From positions 62,001 to 126,000 of the forward strand of contig NZ_JAESVD010000013.1 in the NCBI RefSeq assembly GCF_016765635.1: a DNA stretch of 64,000 bases. The letters run 5' to 3'. The notes under the pieces were generated by a model, which saw nothing but the letters and a program-made list of their open reading frames with translations, searched no databases and was not told where the DNA came from. Positions within the stretch are counted from its first letter, which is position 1, and each line of letters begins with the position of its first letter. The DNA comes from Shewanella schlegeliana (GTDB lineage Bacteria; Pseudomonadota; Gammaproteobacteria; Enterobacterales; Shewanellaceae). Of this stretch, positions 34,811 to 44,343 are shown one piece after another. Position numbers and translations under genes: made by a program.

Positions 34811-35217
34811 ATATCATTACCCCTAAGAGTCGAACATACTTATTTAAACCTGCCTAACGACAGATTTCTCATTTTGGTATTATCAGTATGAAAATTAATA
34901 AATAATCATAAAGCAGAGGGGTGAAACCCTTGCTGGCTCTAGGTTTGACTAGAGAAACCAGACGGCATACTAGCAAAAATGGAGATTAAATTACAAACAG
35001 CAATTGATCATTTTTTGATCAATCGTACGTTTTTTAACCACTCAGCACTCTAAGTAATTGATAAGCGACATTCAGTCAAAAAGGAGTTTTATAGCGACAA
35101 TATATAAAAGGCTCTACTTAGGCTTTTATAAGACTTGATTTTGACAATAGCGATTCAAGTGCCACTACTGTCCAAACCTGTAATATGAGAATTGACTACG
35201 GCTCTACCGCTAAAATG
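34811..35217. other. Upstream region of the protease gene
   Basis: About 400 AT-rich bases without a credible gene. It has two inverted repeats: 35003-35023 (listed separately) and TATAAAAG / CTTTTATA at 35103-35110 and 35123-35130. The protease promoter should lie here, but I cannot place it with confidence. Confidence 0.5.
35003..35023. promoter_or_regulatory. ATTGATCA palindrome upstream of the protease
   Basis: ATTGATCA-ttttt-TGATCAAT, perfect 8+5+8, about 200 bases before the protease start on its strand. It looks like an operator for a dimeric regulator; none is identified. Confidence 0.4.
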
Positions 35218-35243
35218 AAAAAAGCGCCACTTAGGCGCTTTTT
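35218..35243 (-). terminator. Terminator after the msbA-lpxK-Trm112 operon
   Basis: AGCGCC-actta-GGCGCT stem flanked by A6 on the left and T5 on the right; for the minus strand it gives a stem and U-tract 15 bases past the Trm112 stop. Confidence 0.85.
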
Positions 35244-35257
35244 AATGGTAGTAAAAC

Positions 35258-35431
35258 TTACTCTACTAATGGTTCTGCTTTGTTTTCTAATAGTACTGGA
35301 ATACCATCATTAATCGGGTAAACCAGCTTATCTGCTTTACAGATCAGCTGCTGGGCTTCTTTGTTGTATTCAAGCTTGCCTTTACATACAGGGCACGCAA
35401 CGATTTCGAGTAGTTTTTTATCAAATGCCAT
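35258..35431 (-). CDS. Trm112 family protein (YcaR-like)
   Basis: A 57-residue zinc-ribbon-like protein. It starts MAFDKKLLEIVACPVCKGKL, with the CPVC pair near residues 13-16, and continues with LICKADKLVYPINDGIPVLL, the classic Trm112 pattern. In bacteria its partner and role are not settled. AAAGG lies about 8 bases before the ATG. It is 11 bases downstream of lpxK, as in enterobacteria where ycaR follows the msbA-lpxK region; kdsB, the usual next gene, is missing here. The gene ends at a terminator. Confidence 0.92.
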   Translation of the reverse strand: MAFDKKLLEIVACPVCKGKLEYNKEAQQLICKADKLVYPINDGIPVLLENKAEPLVE

Positions 35432-35442
35432 TTCGAATACCT

Positions 35443-36435
35443 TTACTTATCTGCTACTAACCGATCTATTTTAGCGAGTAGTTGTTGATCAAATGAGGCG
35501 GATAGCTTCGCATCTACAGCGAGATACCACCAGTTATCTTTTGCAAAATCGCGACATTTCACAGCATCTTTTTCTGTCATGGCCAAGATACGACCATTTG
35601 CGAGTTCATTTAGCACAGACTCACAGTAAACACTGTGGTCGTCAAATGTTTGGGTTTGCTCCAATTGGTAGCCCTGAGCAGATAACGTATCGAAAAAACG
35701 CTGTGGATTGCCAATCCCAGCCATCGCAACCAGCGGCGCGTCCTTACTCGGAGTTTTACTTGCATCATGATGAGTCGATACAGGTAACCATGCGGAGGGA
35801 TGCAAAGTCATCGGCACCTCTCCTTGCAAAGCACTGCCACCATTAACGATGACGTGATCCACGCTTTGCAAGCGCCATGGGCCTTCGCGCAGAGGACCTG
35901 CTGGTAACAGCATGCCATTACCGAAACGACGCTCTCCATCGAGAATAACCAGCTCGATATCTCGGGCTAATTGATAGTGTTGTAGACCATCGTCACTAAT
36001 GATGATATCAACATCAAAATCTGCTAATAGCTTATTTGCCGCATCGACCCGCTTAGCACCTACCACCATAGGGACTTGCGTTCGTGACACTATCATTGCA
36101 GGCTCATCACCTACAGTATCTGCAGTGTCAGCAGGCAAAACCGCTCGGACGCCATCAATCTCGACACCATAACCACGGCTAATCACACCAGGCTTTAAAC
36201 CGTGCTTTCTGAGTAACTCGATAAGATAAATAACGGTTGGGGTTTTACCGCTGCCGCCAACGGTAATATTACCGACGATAATTACTGGCACAGGGAGCTT
36301 AACCGCTTTTTTAATCCCTAAGCGAAACAGTTGACGCCTGAAGCTAGTGATTGCCGAAAATAGTAAGGCAAGAGGCCATAACGCAAACCTAAGCGGATGG
36401 CTCTGATACCATAATTTATTAACCCAAGACTGCAT
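35443..36435 (-). CDS. lpxK: Tetraacyldisaccharide 4'-kinase
   Basis: A 330-residue inner-membrane-associated kinase that phosphorylates the 4' position of the lipid A disaccharide precursor. The N-terminal hydrophobic helix (about 15-40) is followed by the P-loop VGNITVGGSGKTP (about 53-65) and the ISRGYGVE and DDGLQHY motifs; the latter carries the catalytic Asp-His region. Length is typical. Its start directly abuts the msbA stop, forming a lipid A operon with the flippase that exports the product. Confidence 0.97.
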   Translation of the reverse strand: MQSWVNKLWYQSHPLRFALWPLALLFSAITSFRRQLFRLGIKKAVKLPVPVIIVGNITVGGSGKTPTVIYLIELLRKHGLKPGVISRGYGVEIDGVRAVLPADTADTVGDEPAMIVSRTQVPMVVGAKRVDAANKLLADFDVDIIISDDGLQHYQLARDIELVILDGERRFGNGMLLPAGPLREGPWRLQSVDHVIVNGGSALQGEVPMTLHPSAWLPVSTHHDASKTPSKDAPLVAMAGIGNPQRFFDTLSAQGYQLEQTQTFDDHSVYCESVLNELANGRILAMTEKDAVKCRDFAKDNWWYLAVDAKLSASFDQQLLAKIDRLVADK

Positions 36436-38259
36436 CTAGCTACCAAACTGCATCTGATACAGGTTGGCGTAAACACCGCCCTTAGCAAGCAGGGACACAT
36501 GGGTTCCTCGCTCAACAATCTTGCCTTGATCGACCACCAAAATTTGGTCAGCGCTTTCAATGGTCGATAAACGATGGGCAATCACAATTGAGGTCCGGTT
36601 TTGACGCAGATTATCTAAGCCCTGCTGAATCGCCTTTTCTGACTCGGTATCAAGCGCTGAGGTCGCTTCATCAAGAATTAATACTGGCGCATTACGCAAA
36701 ATAGCACGGGCAATGGCGATACGTTGTCTTTGACCTCCTGAGAGCATCACGCCATTTTCACCAATTTGGGTATCGAGTCCCTCAGGCATTGGCTCAATAA
36801 ACTCCATCGCATGGGCTAAGGTCGCCGCTTCAATGATCTGCTCTCTTGTGGCCACACCAGGATAAGCATAGGCAATATTGTTAGCGATAGTGTCGTTAAA
36901 CAGCGTTACTTGCTGTGATACGAGTGCAACCTGGCTACGTAAAGTCTTAAGCTTATAATCATCGATATTTTGACCATCGAGAGTAATATCCCCCGCCTTA
37001 AGACCAGTGTAAAAGCGAGTCACTAGACTGGCAATGGTTGACTTACCTGAGCCTGAGCGACCTACCAAGGCTAAGGTTTGCCCCTGCTCAACTTTAAAGT
37101 CGATATTGTTAAGCGCCAACTTCTCGTGTCCAGGATAACTAAAGTCAACATGGTTAAAAGCTAGCTCGCCTTTAACGCGGTCGACTTCTAGCGTACCCGT
37201 ATCGCTTTCTGGCTCAGTATCGAGTAGCTCAAACACTGTAGTACAAGCCGCAATACCGCGCTGAAATTCTGCGTTAACACGGGTAAGGTTTTTAATTGGC
37301 TGTAGCATGGCAAGCATAGCACCTAAAATGGTGGCAAAAGTACCTGCTGTAAGCTCGGATTTCATACTGTCGATGCTCGCGGCATAAAGCACAAATGCCA
37401 ATGCAAATGAACCGATAACCATCACTAAAGGTTGACTAATAGCCTGCGCCGTTGCCAGTTTCATGGTTTGATATCGGTTTTGATCGTTTACTTTAGCAAA
37501 CCGCTTGGCTTCAGTTTCTTGACCACCAAAAGAAAGCACATTCTTATGGCCTTTGATCATCTGCTCGGTTGCAGCTGTCACTCCGCCCATAGCAGCTTGA
37601 ATTTGCTTAGACACCTTTCTAAAGCGGCGACTCACAACGGTGATCACCACACCGATAATAGGTCCAACAATCAAGATAACTAAAGACAATTTCCAAGAGA
37701 AATAGAACATGATTGAAATCATGCCGACAACGGTGATGCTGTCACGAACGATAGTGATAAGCGCACTGCCCGATGCACGAGCTATCTGCTCTGTATCATA
37801 GGTGACTCGAGAGATAAGATTGCCAGTGTTTTCAGAGTCGATATAACTCACAGGTAGTGTCAGGTAGTGCTCAAACACCTCTTGACGCATATCCATGATC
37901 ACCCGTGCACTCATGTAAGAGATGCAATAAGTCGAGAGGAAGTTGGCTAGACCACGAAGTGAGAATAATCCGATAACCACAAACGGCGCCATCATTAAAA
38001 CATCATTCGATGAGTTAAAACCACCACTCGTGCCTAAGTCTAAACTACTTAGGCCACCAGCAGCTTGAGCCGCCTGCCCAGCTTGGCCGCCAAAGCCTTC
38101 ATCGATGAAAGGTTTAATCACCGCGATAAAAGTGGCATCAACAAGGGCGTACATTGCAAGGCCAATGATGGCAAAAGCTAATACTGTTTTAAGAGGCTTT
38201 AAATACCCTAACAGGCGCTTAAAAACAGTCCAGACTTCATTTTTAGGAGATGTTGTCAT
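36436..38259 (-). CDS. msbA: Lipid A export ABC transporter, fused permease and ATPase
   Basis: A 607-residue half-transporter that flips core-lipid A across the inner membrane as a homodimer. Six spans (about 1-330) precede the ATPase domain with Walker A LVGRSGSGKST, Q-loop VALVSQQVTLFNDT, signature MLSGGQRQRIAIARAIL and Walker B VLILDEATSALD. One loop between spans 1 and 2 has an unusual AGQAGQAAQAAGGLSS insertion. It is the first gene of msbA-lpxK-Trm112; comEC ends... starts upstream on the same strand with a 32-base gap, so read-through from comEC is possible. Confidence 0.96.
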   Translation of the reverse strand: MTTSPKNEVWTVFKRLLGYLKPLKTVLAFAIIGLAMYALVDATFIAVIKPFIDEGFGGQAGQAAQAAGGLSSLDLGTSGGFNSSNDVLMMAPFVVIGLFSLRGLANFLSTYCISYMSARVIMDMRQEVFEHYLTLPVSYIDSENTGNLISRVTYDTEQIARASGSALITIVRDSITVVGMISIMFYFSWKLSLVILIVGPIIGVVITVVSRRFRKVSKQIQAAMGGVTAATEQMIKGHKNVLSFGGQETEAKRFAKVNDQNRYQTMKLATAQAISQPLVMVIGSFALAFVLYAASIDSMKSELTAGTFATILGAMLAMLQPIKNLTRVNAEFQRGIAACTTVFELLDTEPESDTGTLEVDRVKGELAFNHVDFSYPGHEKLALNNIDFKVEQGQTLALVGRSGSGKSTIASLVTRFYTGLKAGDITLDGQNIDDYKLKTLRSQVALVSQQVTLFNDTIANNIAYAYPGVATREQIIEAATLAHAMEFIEPMPEGLDTQIGENGVMLSGGQRQRIAIARAILRNAPVLILDEATSALDTESEKAIQQGLDNLRQNRTSIVIAHRLSTIESADQILVVDQGKIVERGTHVSLLAKGGVYANLYQMQFGS

Positions 38260-38291
38260 TGAGGAATTAACATATTGGCAAAAGAAGCATT

Positions 38292-40673
38292 CTACTCTGG
38301 ATTTTTAATCTGGCCAAACCTAAACACTTGGTTATACCAAAATGGTGCAAAATCTGACCGGTATGTACGAATTTCCACATCTTTTCGATTAAATAAAATA
38401 CTTATTTGCCCCAATTCTCCACTGGTTAAAGTCGAAATATTGCGTTTTTGGTAACGCTCAACGATCTCTTCTTTAGGAAATCCCCACCGATTTCGAAACC
38501 CAGCAGGAAAAAGAACCAACTCAGGTGATACTGCATCGATAAAAGCTTCGGTTGATGAGGTCTTACTACCATGATGTGGCGCAATTAACACTCGGCTCTG
38601 CAATTTAGCGCCGCTGTTATGAGTATTAGCAAGTAGCTGCAACTCTGCACTTCTCTCTATATCGCCACTAAGTAACACACTATTGGTAATGTCACTCACT
38701 CTAACCACACATGAGCCATTGTTACCAGAGGTTACCTCACTCGGAGCCAACAGCTCTAGAGTCAGCCTTTGCCAATGAAGGGTCTTTGGTCTACAGCTAA
38801 CTTGCTGAACGCCAGCCAGTTCAGGCCTAAGCTCAGTTGCCAGATCAGAGATCAGCTTAACGTTAGGATAATGCTTAATAATCGCCTCAGCCCCACCAGC
38901 ATGATCATTATCTCCATGGCTTACCACCAAGTAATCAACCTCATTGATGCCTTTACTGGTAAGAAACGGTAACGCGACTCGCTCTGCGTAGCTAAAGCTG
39001 TTGCCATAACGAGCGCCTGTATCATAGATAATGGCTCGCTTATTCTGCTCTATCACGAGAGAAAGCCCCTGGCCCACATCGAGTAGATGAACCTGCCAGC
39101 GCTTATCATCAATGGGCAGCAATCTAAACATAATCGTGAGCAACAAGGGAATGAACATCACCGACAATAAGGCTCGCCATCGCGCTTGTTTAAAATTGAC
39201 CATAAGGTAAAGGCCTATTAATGCAATCGTCAAAGTAGCGATAACGTCATTAGCGAGATCGATCCACACAAAATCAACAGAGCTGCTGTAGTCCAATATA
39301 CTGACCACTGGCGACATAGCATAAGCCGCAAGAGTAAAAACGCCTGTGGTCGATAAACCTAAGTTGGTGAGCAGAATAAAAACCAATAACGACAACAGGC
39401 TTATAGGAATAAGCAACAAGGTAAACCAAGGCACAAGCAACAGATTGACGACTAAACTAGCCAGCGATGCTCCAGAAAAAAAGATCGCCTGAACCACGCA
39501 CAGCCCAAGAGTTAAGCGCCACTGAACCGCCCAAAATGAGAGCGCTGCCGTGCGAAGCTTATTCCACAAAAGCAAATTCCAAGCAGGGGCGACACTTGCA
39601 CTTGACGTAACCTTGATATTGGCGCTGTACGCCTCATCGGTAAACCGATACTGACTCACAGTGAGTAAGATAATAGCCAAGGCACTAAAAGAGAGCCAAA
39701 AGCCAGCACTTAACATACTCAAGGGATCGAGAACTAGGACGACAAAGAGTGCATAGAGTAGCCTTTCCCAACTTGAGGAGTGAGTTTTCAATGCGCTAAA
39801 ACAGACAAATGCCAGCAGCATGATTAGCGCTCTCTGTGTAGAAACAGAAAAGCCTGCAAGATATGCGTAACCGATTGCTCCCAGAGCAGAGATAGCCAAA
39901 CACAACAGCCAATTTCGGCGACTATTAACTGGCGAGTAACGATACAAGAATAAACGAGCCAGGATCAACAACCAAAGTGATACCACAGAAAGGTGTAGAC
40001 CTGAGATAGCAAACAGATGACCCGTTCCAGTATTTCGAAGCTGCTGCCAACGTGCTGATGAAATAGCGCTCCTATCTCCGGCCAACAGCGCAAGTAACAG
40101 GTCGCCACTTCCATCATCGGCCAACACTGATTTCAACGCTATAATTAATCTTGTACGGTAATCAGGCTCATTTGTTAACATTTGGCCACTAACAACCCAG
40201 CCTTTTCCTATAATATGTTTAGCCAATAAATTCTTTTGTTGATTAAAACTGCCCTGATTTAATGTGCTGGTAATGGACTTAGGCTTTATGGTTAATAACC
40301 AGCGCTGGCCTGGTGTGACCGGCGGCGCATCACGCCAAGTTAATCTAAGCTTGCGATTAAGAATATGGGGGGAAACCGAATCAATAAGCGTAATATCCAT
40401 ACTGATCCGGTCGCCGTTTGTATGAACAAATGATATGATCTGCGATTCGACATTCAATGTATCGACTCGTTCACCTGTATTCCAGTCCATTAATAATGAA
40501 TAAAACAGGCTAATCCAACTAATCGCAATTAAGCTTCCAGCGATAAATGGCATGCGTTTACAGGCGATAATAGCCGCCACGATAAGTACAGGTAGAATAG
40601 AGAGACTTGGTAGAGCAGGCCAAAGCAGCGCTGAAACTATAGTGATGCAATAGCCACACATAAATCGATTCAT
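38292..40673 (-). CDS. comEC: DNA internalisation competence protein ComEC/Rec2
   Basis: About 793 residues: an inner-membrane channel taking up single-stranded DNA in natural competence. N-terminal spans and a DUF4131-like OB region (about 60-170) are followed by the Competence domain (HLFAISGLHLSVVSLWLL) with many spans, then a C-terminal metallo-beta-lactamase-like domain with VSHGDNDHAGG, the metal-binding motif. Reading upstream to 40802 is possible, but the ATG at 40673 (MNRFMCGYC) fits the family start and avoids a large overlap with the divergent gene. No clear ribosome-binding sequence is seen. Whether the host is transformable is unknown. Confidence 0.93.
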   Translation of the reverse strand: MNRFMCGYCITIVSALLWPALPSLSILPVLIVAAIIACKRMPFIAGSLIAISWISLFYSLLMDWNTGERVDTLNVESQIISFVHTNGDRISMDITLIDSVSPHILNRKLRLTWRDAPPVTPGQRWLLTIKPKSITSTLNQGSFNQQKNLLAKHIIGKGWVVSGQMLTNEPDYRTRLIIALKSVLADDGSGDLLLALLAGDRSAISSARWQQLRNTGTGHLFAISGLHLSVVSLWLLILARLFLYRYSPVNSRRNWLLCLAISALGAIGYAYLAGFSVSTQRALIMLLAFVCFSALKTHSSSWERLLYALFVVLVLDPLSMLSAGFWLSFSALAIILLTVSQYRFTDEAYSANIKVTSSASVAPAWNLLLWNKLRTAALSFWAVQWRLTLGLCVVQAIFFSGASLASLVVNLLLVPWFTLLLIPISLLSLLVFILLTNLGLSTTGVFTLAAYAMSPVVSILDYSSSVDFVWIDLANDVIATLTIALIGLYLMVNFKQARWRALLSVMFIPLLLTIMFRLLPIDDKRWQVHLLDVGQGLSLVIEQNKRAIIYDTGARYGNSFSYAERVALPFLTSKGINEVDYLVVSHGDNDHAGGAEAIIKHYPNVKLISDLATELRPELAGVQQVSCRPKTLHWQRLTLELLAPSEVTSGNNGSCVVRVSDITNSVLLSGDIERSAELQLLANTHNSGAKLQSRVLIAPHHGSKTSSTEAFIDAVSPELVLFPAGFRNRWGFPKEEIVERYQKRNISTLTSGELGQISILFNRKDVEIRTYRSDFAPFWYNQVFRFGQIKNPE

Positions 40674-40704
40674 AGTGAGTAAGTTAAGACAGCAAATTGA
40701 AGTT

Positions 40705-41211
40705 ATGCCAAAAAAAATAATTGAAAAGTTTATGCCTAAGCCTGAAACACTGCGCGAACACAAACACCTGCGCATGTTTGGCGATCTACTCCTAAAACCC
40801 AATTTATGGACCTTAAACCGCCGCTCAGCCCCCGGCGCCTTTGCCGTAGGCCTGTTTGCAGCATGGATCCCGATGCCATTTCAAATGGTGTTGGCCGCCG
40901 CATTGGCAATTTTATTTAACGTCAACCTTCCACTAGCCGTTGCGCTCGTGTGGGTAACGAACCCGATCACCATGCCTTTTATGTTTTATATCGCCTACCT
41001 TTTAGGCGCGACGCTACTAGGACATGAGCCTCAGGCGTTTAATTTCGAAGCAAGCTGGCAATGGGTCCAAGCCTCTGTTTCGACGATCGGCCCACCTTTC
41101 CTATTAGGTTGCTTGGTTTTAGCGGGTATTTTTTCAGCTGGGGGTTACTTCGTAATTAAAAACCTCTGGAAATACTCAGTATTATTTAAATGGAAGAAGC
41201 GCTACAAATAA
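40705..41211 (+). CDS. DUF2062 membrane protein
   Basis: A 168-residue protein with a basic N-terminal region (MPKKIIEKFMPKPETLREHK) and two or three membrane spans. The pattern RRSAPGAFAVGLFAAWIPMPFQMV and LVWVTNPITMPFMFYIAY is diagnostic of DUF2062. The function is unproven in the family. A GTG at 40675 would add ten residues and almost touch the divergent comEC start; 40705 matches usual family starts. It converges on the M23 gene across a shared terminator. Confidence 0.9.
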   Translation: MPKKIIEKFMPKPETLREHKHLRMFGDLLLKPNLWTLNRRSAPGAFAVGLFAAWIPMPFQMVLAAALAILFNVNLPLAVALVWVTNPITMPFMFYIAYLLGATLLGHEPQAFNFEASWQWVQASVSTIGPPFLLGCLVLAGIFSAGGYFVIKNLWKYSVLFKWKKRYK

Positions 41212-41236
41212 GCCGAACCAGTTTAAGTTTCCCAAT

Positions 41237-41264
41237 AAAAAAGCAGCCATTAGGCTGCTTTTTT
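41237..41264. terminator. Bidirectional terminator, DUF2062 / M23 peptidase
   Basis: AGCAGCC-atta-GGCTGCT stem flanked by A6 and T6; it serves both convergent genes and ends only two bases from the M23 stop. Confidence 0.85.
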
Positions 41265-41266
41265 AT

Positions 41267-42115
41267 TTACTTGGCGCTTTCTTTTGCCAGTACGCTCTTC
41301 ATCGAAGGCACGATAGTCGTTGGATCCAGTCGCATCTGGTACCAGTTCACGCGCCAATCAAGGTGCGGGCCTGTAGAGCGGCCTGTAGAGCCAACTTCTG
41401 CAACTTTGTCTCCCTGTTTCACCACATCGCCCTCTTTAACATACAACTTACTCAAGTGCAGAAAACTCGAGTTAACACCATAGCCATGATCAATAATCAT
41501 GGTGCCACCAGAATAGAACATATCTGGCACAGAAAGAGATATCACCCCATCGGCCGGAGCCACTACAACGGTCCCCGTTTTCGCCGCGACATCTACACCG
41601 TAGTGTGGCGTACCGGGTTTACCATTATAAACACGCTGGCTACCATAAACTCCGGAGATCCTACCCGTTAAGGGCCAGATAAATTGCTGATTAAAAGCAT
41701 CACTTGGCGTAAATTGCGCCCTTGCTGCTTTCACCTGCTTCGAATCCTTTGCTGCACGCGCTTGTGCCTTAGGATCCGGTTTCATGATTTTTTTGCTGAT
41801 CCCATTTACTTGCTGAATTCGATACTCGCGCTTTGTCAGTGTTAACGGCTTCAGTTCGGTCAAACCATCGGGGTAAACCAATTTGAGCATCTGCTCTAGC
41901 TCTGCCTCTCTGGCAAAACCAAAGGCGAACTGACCTTGAGCGTTCACTTTTACTGGCTCATCATTCAAAAACACCTGCGTGCCGGGTTGCACCTTAGCTC
42001 GAACAAGTGCCCCTTGGGATAACTCACCGTTTATCTCAACCGCAGCATTGGCCTGAAAAGCCATGCTGGTCAATACACAGGTAAAAATCGTACGAGTAAA
42101 AGCTCTCAAAGCCAC
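41267..42115 (-). CDS. M23-family (LytM) cell-wall endopeptidase
   Basis: A 282-residue exported peptidase that likely cuts peptidoglycan cross-links. A signal peptide (about 1-24, AFQANAAVEI) precedes a beta-rich region of unknown role and then the LytM domain. The metal site is visible: HYGVDVAAKTGT gives the first His and Asp, and the later SFLHLSKL and GPHLDWRVNWY supply the His of the H-x-H-like active site. All key residues seem present, so it should be active rather than a degenerate activator. Its start is 14 bases past the stop of the QueD-like gene, so both may share a transcript. Confidence 0.9.
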   Translation of the reverse strand: MALRAFTRTIFTCVLTSMAFQANAAVEINGELSQGALVRAKVQPGTQVFLNDEPVKVNAQGQFAFGFAREAELEQMLKLVYPDGLTELKPLTLTKREYRIQQVNGISKKIMKPDPKAQARAAKDSKQVKAARAQFTPSDAFNQQFIWPLTGRISGVYGSQRVYNGKPGTPHYGVDVAAKTGTVVVAPADGVISLSVPDMFYSGGTMIIDHGYGVNSSFLHLSKLYVKEGDVVKQGDKVAEVGSTGRSTGPHLDWRVNWYQMRLDPTTIVPSMKSVLAKESAK

Positions 42116-42129
42116 TCCTTATATGCTTA

Positions 42130-43020
42130 TTAACTTGCAGCTTGAGTCGCTGCTTTACTAACAATCGCGCCCTTACCAACCCCTTCATAAGCAATCACTT
42201 TAAAGTCACTGCTTGGCGTTTTTTCAACTAAAGTTTGCGCCATATAATCAGCCAGTAACTCAACGGTTGTATCATGTGGAAGGATGTCACAACGCCCTTT
42301 AGGCATTGCTAGTTGAAAGTCGCCCTGTGGTGCCTGATAGTGAAATCCATAATGAGTATCATCGTTGACTACCGCTTGGGGCGACAAGGTTAGCGAACTG
42401 ACTAATACCTGATCCTCTACCGTGGCTAAGTAGATATCCTGCCAACGCTTAGCCCAATACTCATCCCACTTGGGTGCCGCAACGCCATTTTCAAACACGG
42501 TGACCGGGCTACGATGACCGTGAGCTATTCGCTGGCAGTTACCATCATGTTTTTTCAAGCCGTGGCTGTAATGATAATAAGGCGCCTCGTGAATTTCATT
42601 TCTGAGTGTCAGCGAGATCCCCTCAACATTTGCCGGTAATGCCTCTTTTAGTGCCTGCTGCAAAAATTTATTCACACTCTCAAAATCGATTATCTCGCTT
42701 GGAATGAGTGCAAAAGCCTCTGACGGACAGGCAAGGTGTATCTCACCTTGTTGACTGGTAAAATCCATCCATACCCTGTCGCCCTGCTGTTGCCAACGAA
42801 CTTCACTGCAGGCTGTCGGGATCAGAAGACGATGGTCAGCCACATCATCAATGGTACTCTTAATGGTTCGTTTCACTTTCGCAAAATCGAGCACCATGTT
42901 TTGCTCATCTAAACCACCATCGAGTAACACATCAACAATCCAGCTTTCTCCCACCATGCCTCTAATAGGACAAAGATAAGAAAAATCGATAACCGTTAAA
43001 TCTTTAACAAACAATTGCAT
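42130..43020 (-). CDS. Tandem 6-pyruvoyl-tetrahydropterin synthase / QueD-like protein
   Basis: A 296-residue protein made of two QueD-like halves. Half one (about 1-125) keeps NMVLDFAKVKRTIK and DHRLL, matching the late part of the active site, but has RGMVGES where the zinc-binding HGH should be. Half two (about 145-296) has HYSHGLKKHDGNCQRIAHGHR, containing the catalytic Cys and zinc-binding His set. This suggests a fused pseudo-dimer with shared sites. True QueD makes a queuosine or folate-like precursor; the role of this version is unknown. AGGAG before the ATG at 43020 sets the start; an upstream ATG at 43104 is not supported. Confidence 0.82.
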   Translation of the reverse strand: MQLFVKDLTVIDFSYLCPIRGMVGESWIVDVLLDGGLDEQNMVLDFAKVKRTIKSTIDDVADHRLLIPTACSEVRWQQQGDRVWMDFTSQQGEIHLACPSEAFALIPSEIIDFESVNKFLQQALKEALPANVEGISLTLRNEIHEAPYYHYSHGLKKHDGNCQRIAHGHRSPVTVFENGVAAPKWDEYWAKRWQDIYLATVEDQVLVSSLTLSPQAVVNDDTHYGFHYQAPQGDFQLAMPKGRCDILPHDTTVELLADYMAQTLVEKTPSSDFKVIAYEGVGKGAIVSKAATQAAS

Positions 43021-43245
43021 TTGCGCTCCTAGGTAGAAAAACAGTCTACCGGCCTTAGTCCACGCAGCAATGGCCGCAGGATAAATGTACTTAATTAGAG
43101 TCAAGCAGGTATGACTCTTCTAATAATAGCCGTAGCTTACATTGAACAGAGATAACATTCGACTTTTTTAGTCTGAGTGTCTATTTACTCCGCACAGCCC
43201 TCAATCTCAGGTATAAAATGACACTCCAAGGTGATATGCAATAAC

Positions 43246-43272
43246 AAAAAACCGAGCTACTAAGGCTCGGCT
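43246..43272 (-). terminator. Terminator after yejK
   Basis: CCGAGC and GCTCGG (43252-43257 and 43265-43270) form a six-pair stem; on the minus strand it is followed by U6 and lies 43 bases past the yejK stop. Confidence 0.75.
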
Positions 43273-43314
43273 TTCAAATTCATTACACCCATTGTCATGC
43301 TGACACTTTAAGGG

Positions 43315-44343
43315 TTACTCGCCCTTTAGGCGACGGTCGAGCTGATCTTTTAGGTTTGCTGGTACACCTTTAATGATAATGGTGTCTGAAACTGGATCGT
43401 AAATAACCCGCTCACCAAGGTGTTGACCGTCGAAACTTAGTGTTACGCCACCACCAGTACCTGAGAACTTCTTCAACTGCCTTAGGGTTGGTTTATCACC
43501 AGGAAATTCCTCTTCCAGTTCATAATTGCCCCCCTGAGCGAAGTCATAGAAAGAGTCCATACCTTGGTCTGCAAGCTCGTCTGCTAAGTCTTTAATCTGA
43601 ATCGACGCGCCTTCATCACAACGCTCGGTGCAGTAATCAAATACTCGCTCACGGGCTTGCTGACGTTCATCTTTGGTGAGCTCGCTATTACCCACAAAAT
43701 CTTCAACCGCGTTCATTAACGACTTATTCTGTGCTTTGGTGTTTACGCCTTCAACGCAGCCCATGAAATCGAGGAAGAAATCAGCGACTTTACGACCCGC
43801 GCGGCCGCGAATAAAGGAGATATATTTTTTCGATTCAGGATCGGCTTGCCACTCTGTTAAATCGATTCTCGCCGCAAGTTGCACGTTATTAAGATCTAAG
43901 TGGGTATTTTGCGACAGCTCCATATCATCGAGTACTGTCATCGAAGATTTTGCGTTAAGTAACGAAACAAACAGATAGTCGCTCGTCATATAGGTATAAC
44001 AAGACAACAATAGGAAGCCACCGGTACTAAAGTCATATTTGGCCAGCTCCTCTTGCAAAAGCTTGCCAGCGATGCCAGAAAACTCTACAAAACCCAGCTC
44101 GCCCTGACGATAAGTCGTTAACGCTTCTTCAAACTTAGTGTTGGCTTCGCCATCTTCTCCATTAATACCAAAGTGACCAAATCCTTTACCCGCTTTAGTG
44201 GTATAGGTTTGATGCAACTCTTCTAGCATCGCCTCAACCGCTTGGCTGTTTAGCAGAGGTTGTGGACGTAATCGACAACTAAGTTGACCTTCACCATCTT
44301 GAGAAATGGAGTGGATAATTGCTTGTTCGACGTTAATACTCAT
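43315..44343 (-). CDS. yejK: Nucleoid-associated protein YejK (NdpA)
   Basis: A 342-residue cytoplasmic protein of the 37-kDa nucleoid-associated family. Recognisable segments are the N-terminal INVEQAIIHSI, GYLL-like LLLSCYTYMTSDYLFVSLL, YISFIRGRAGRKVADFFLDF and the C-terminal FSGTGGGVTLSFD. Length matches YejK. GAGG lies a few bases before the ATG. It is divergent from yejL-yejM, the arrangement known in other gammaproteobacteria. It binds double-stranded DNA with unclear purpose. Confidence 0.95.
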   Translation of the reverse strand: MSINVEQAIIHSISQDGEGQLSCRLRPQPLLNSQAVEAMLEELHQTYTTKAGKGFGHFGINGEDGEANTKFEEALTTYRQGELGFVEFSGIAGKLLQEELAKYDFSTGGFLLLSCYTYMTSDYLFVSLLNAKSSMTVLDDMELSQNTHLDLNNVQLAARIDLTEWQADPESKKYISFIRGRAGRKVADFFLDFMGCVEGVNTKAQNKSLMNAVEDFVGNSELTKDERQQARERVFDYCTERCDEGASIQIKDLADELADQGMDSFYDFAQGGNYELEEEFPGDKPTLRQLKKFSGTGGGVTLSFDGQHLGERVIYDPVSDTIIIKGVPANLKDQLDRRLKGE

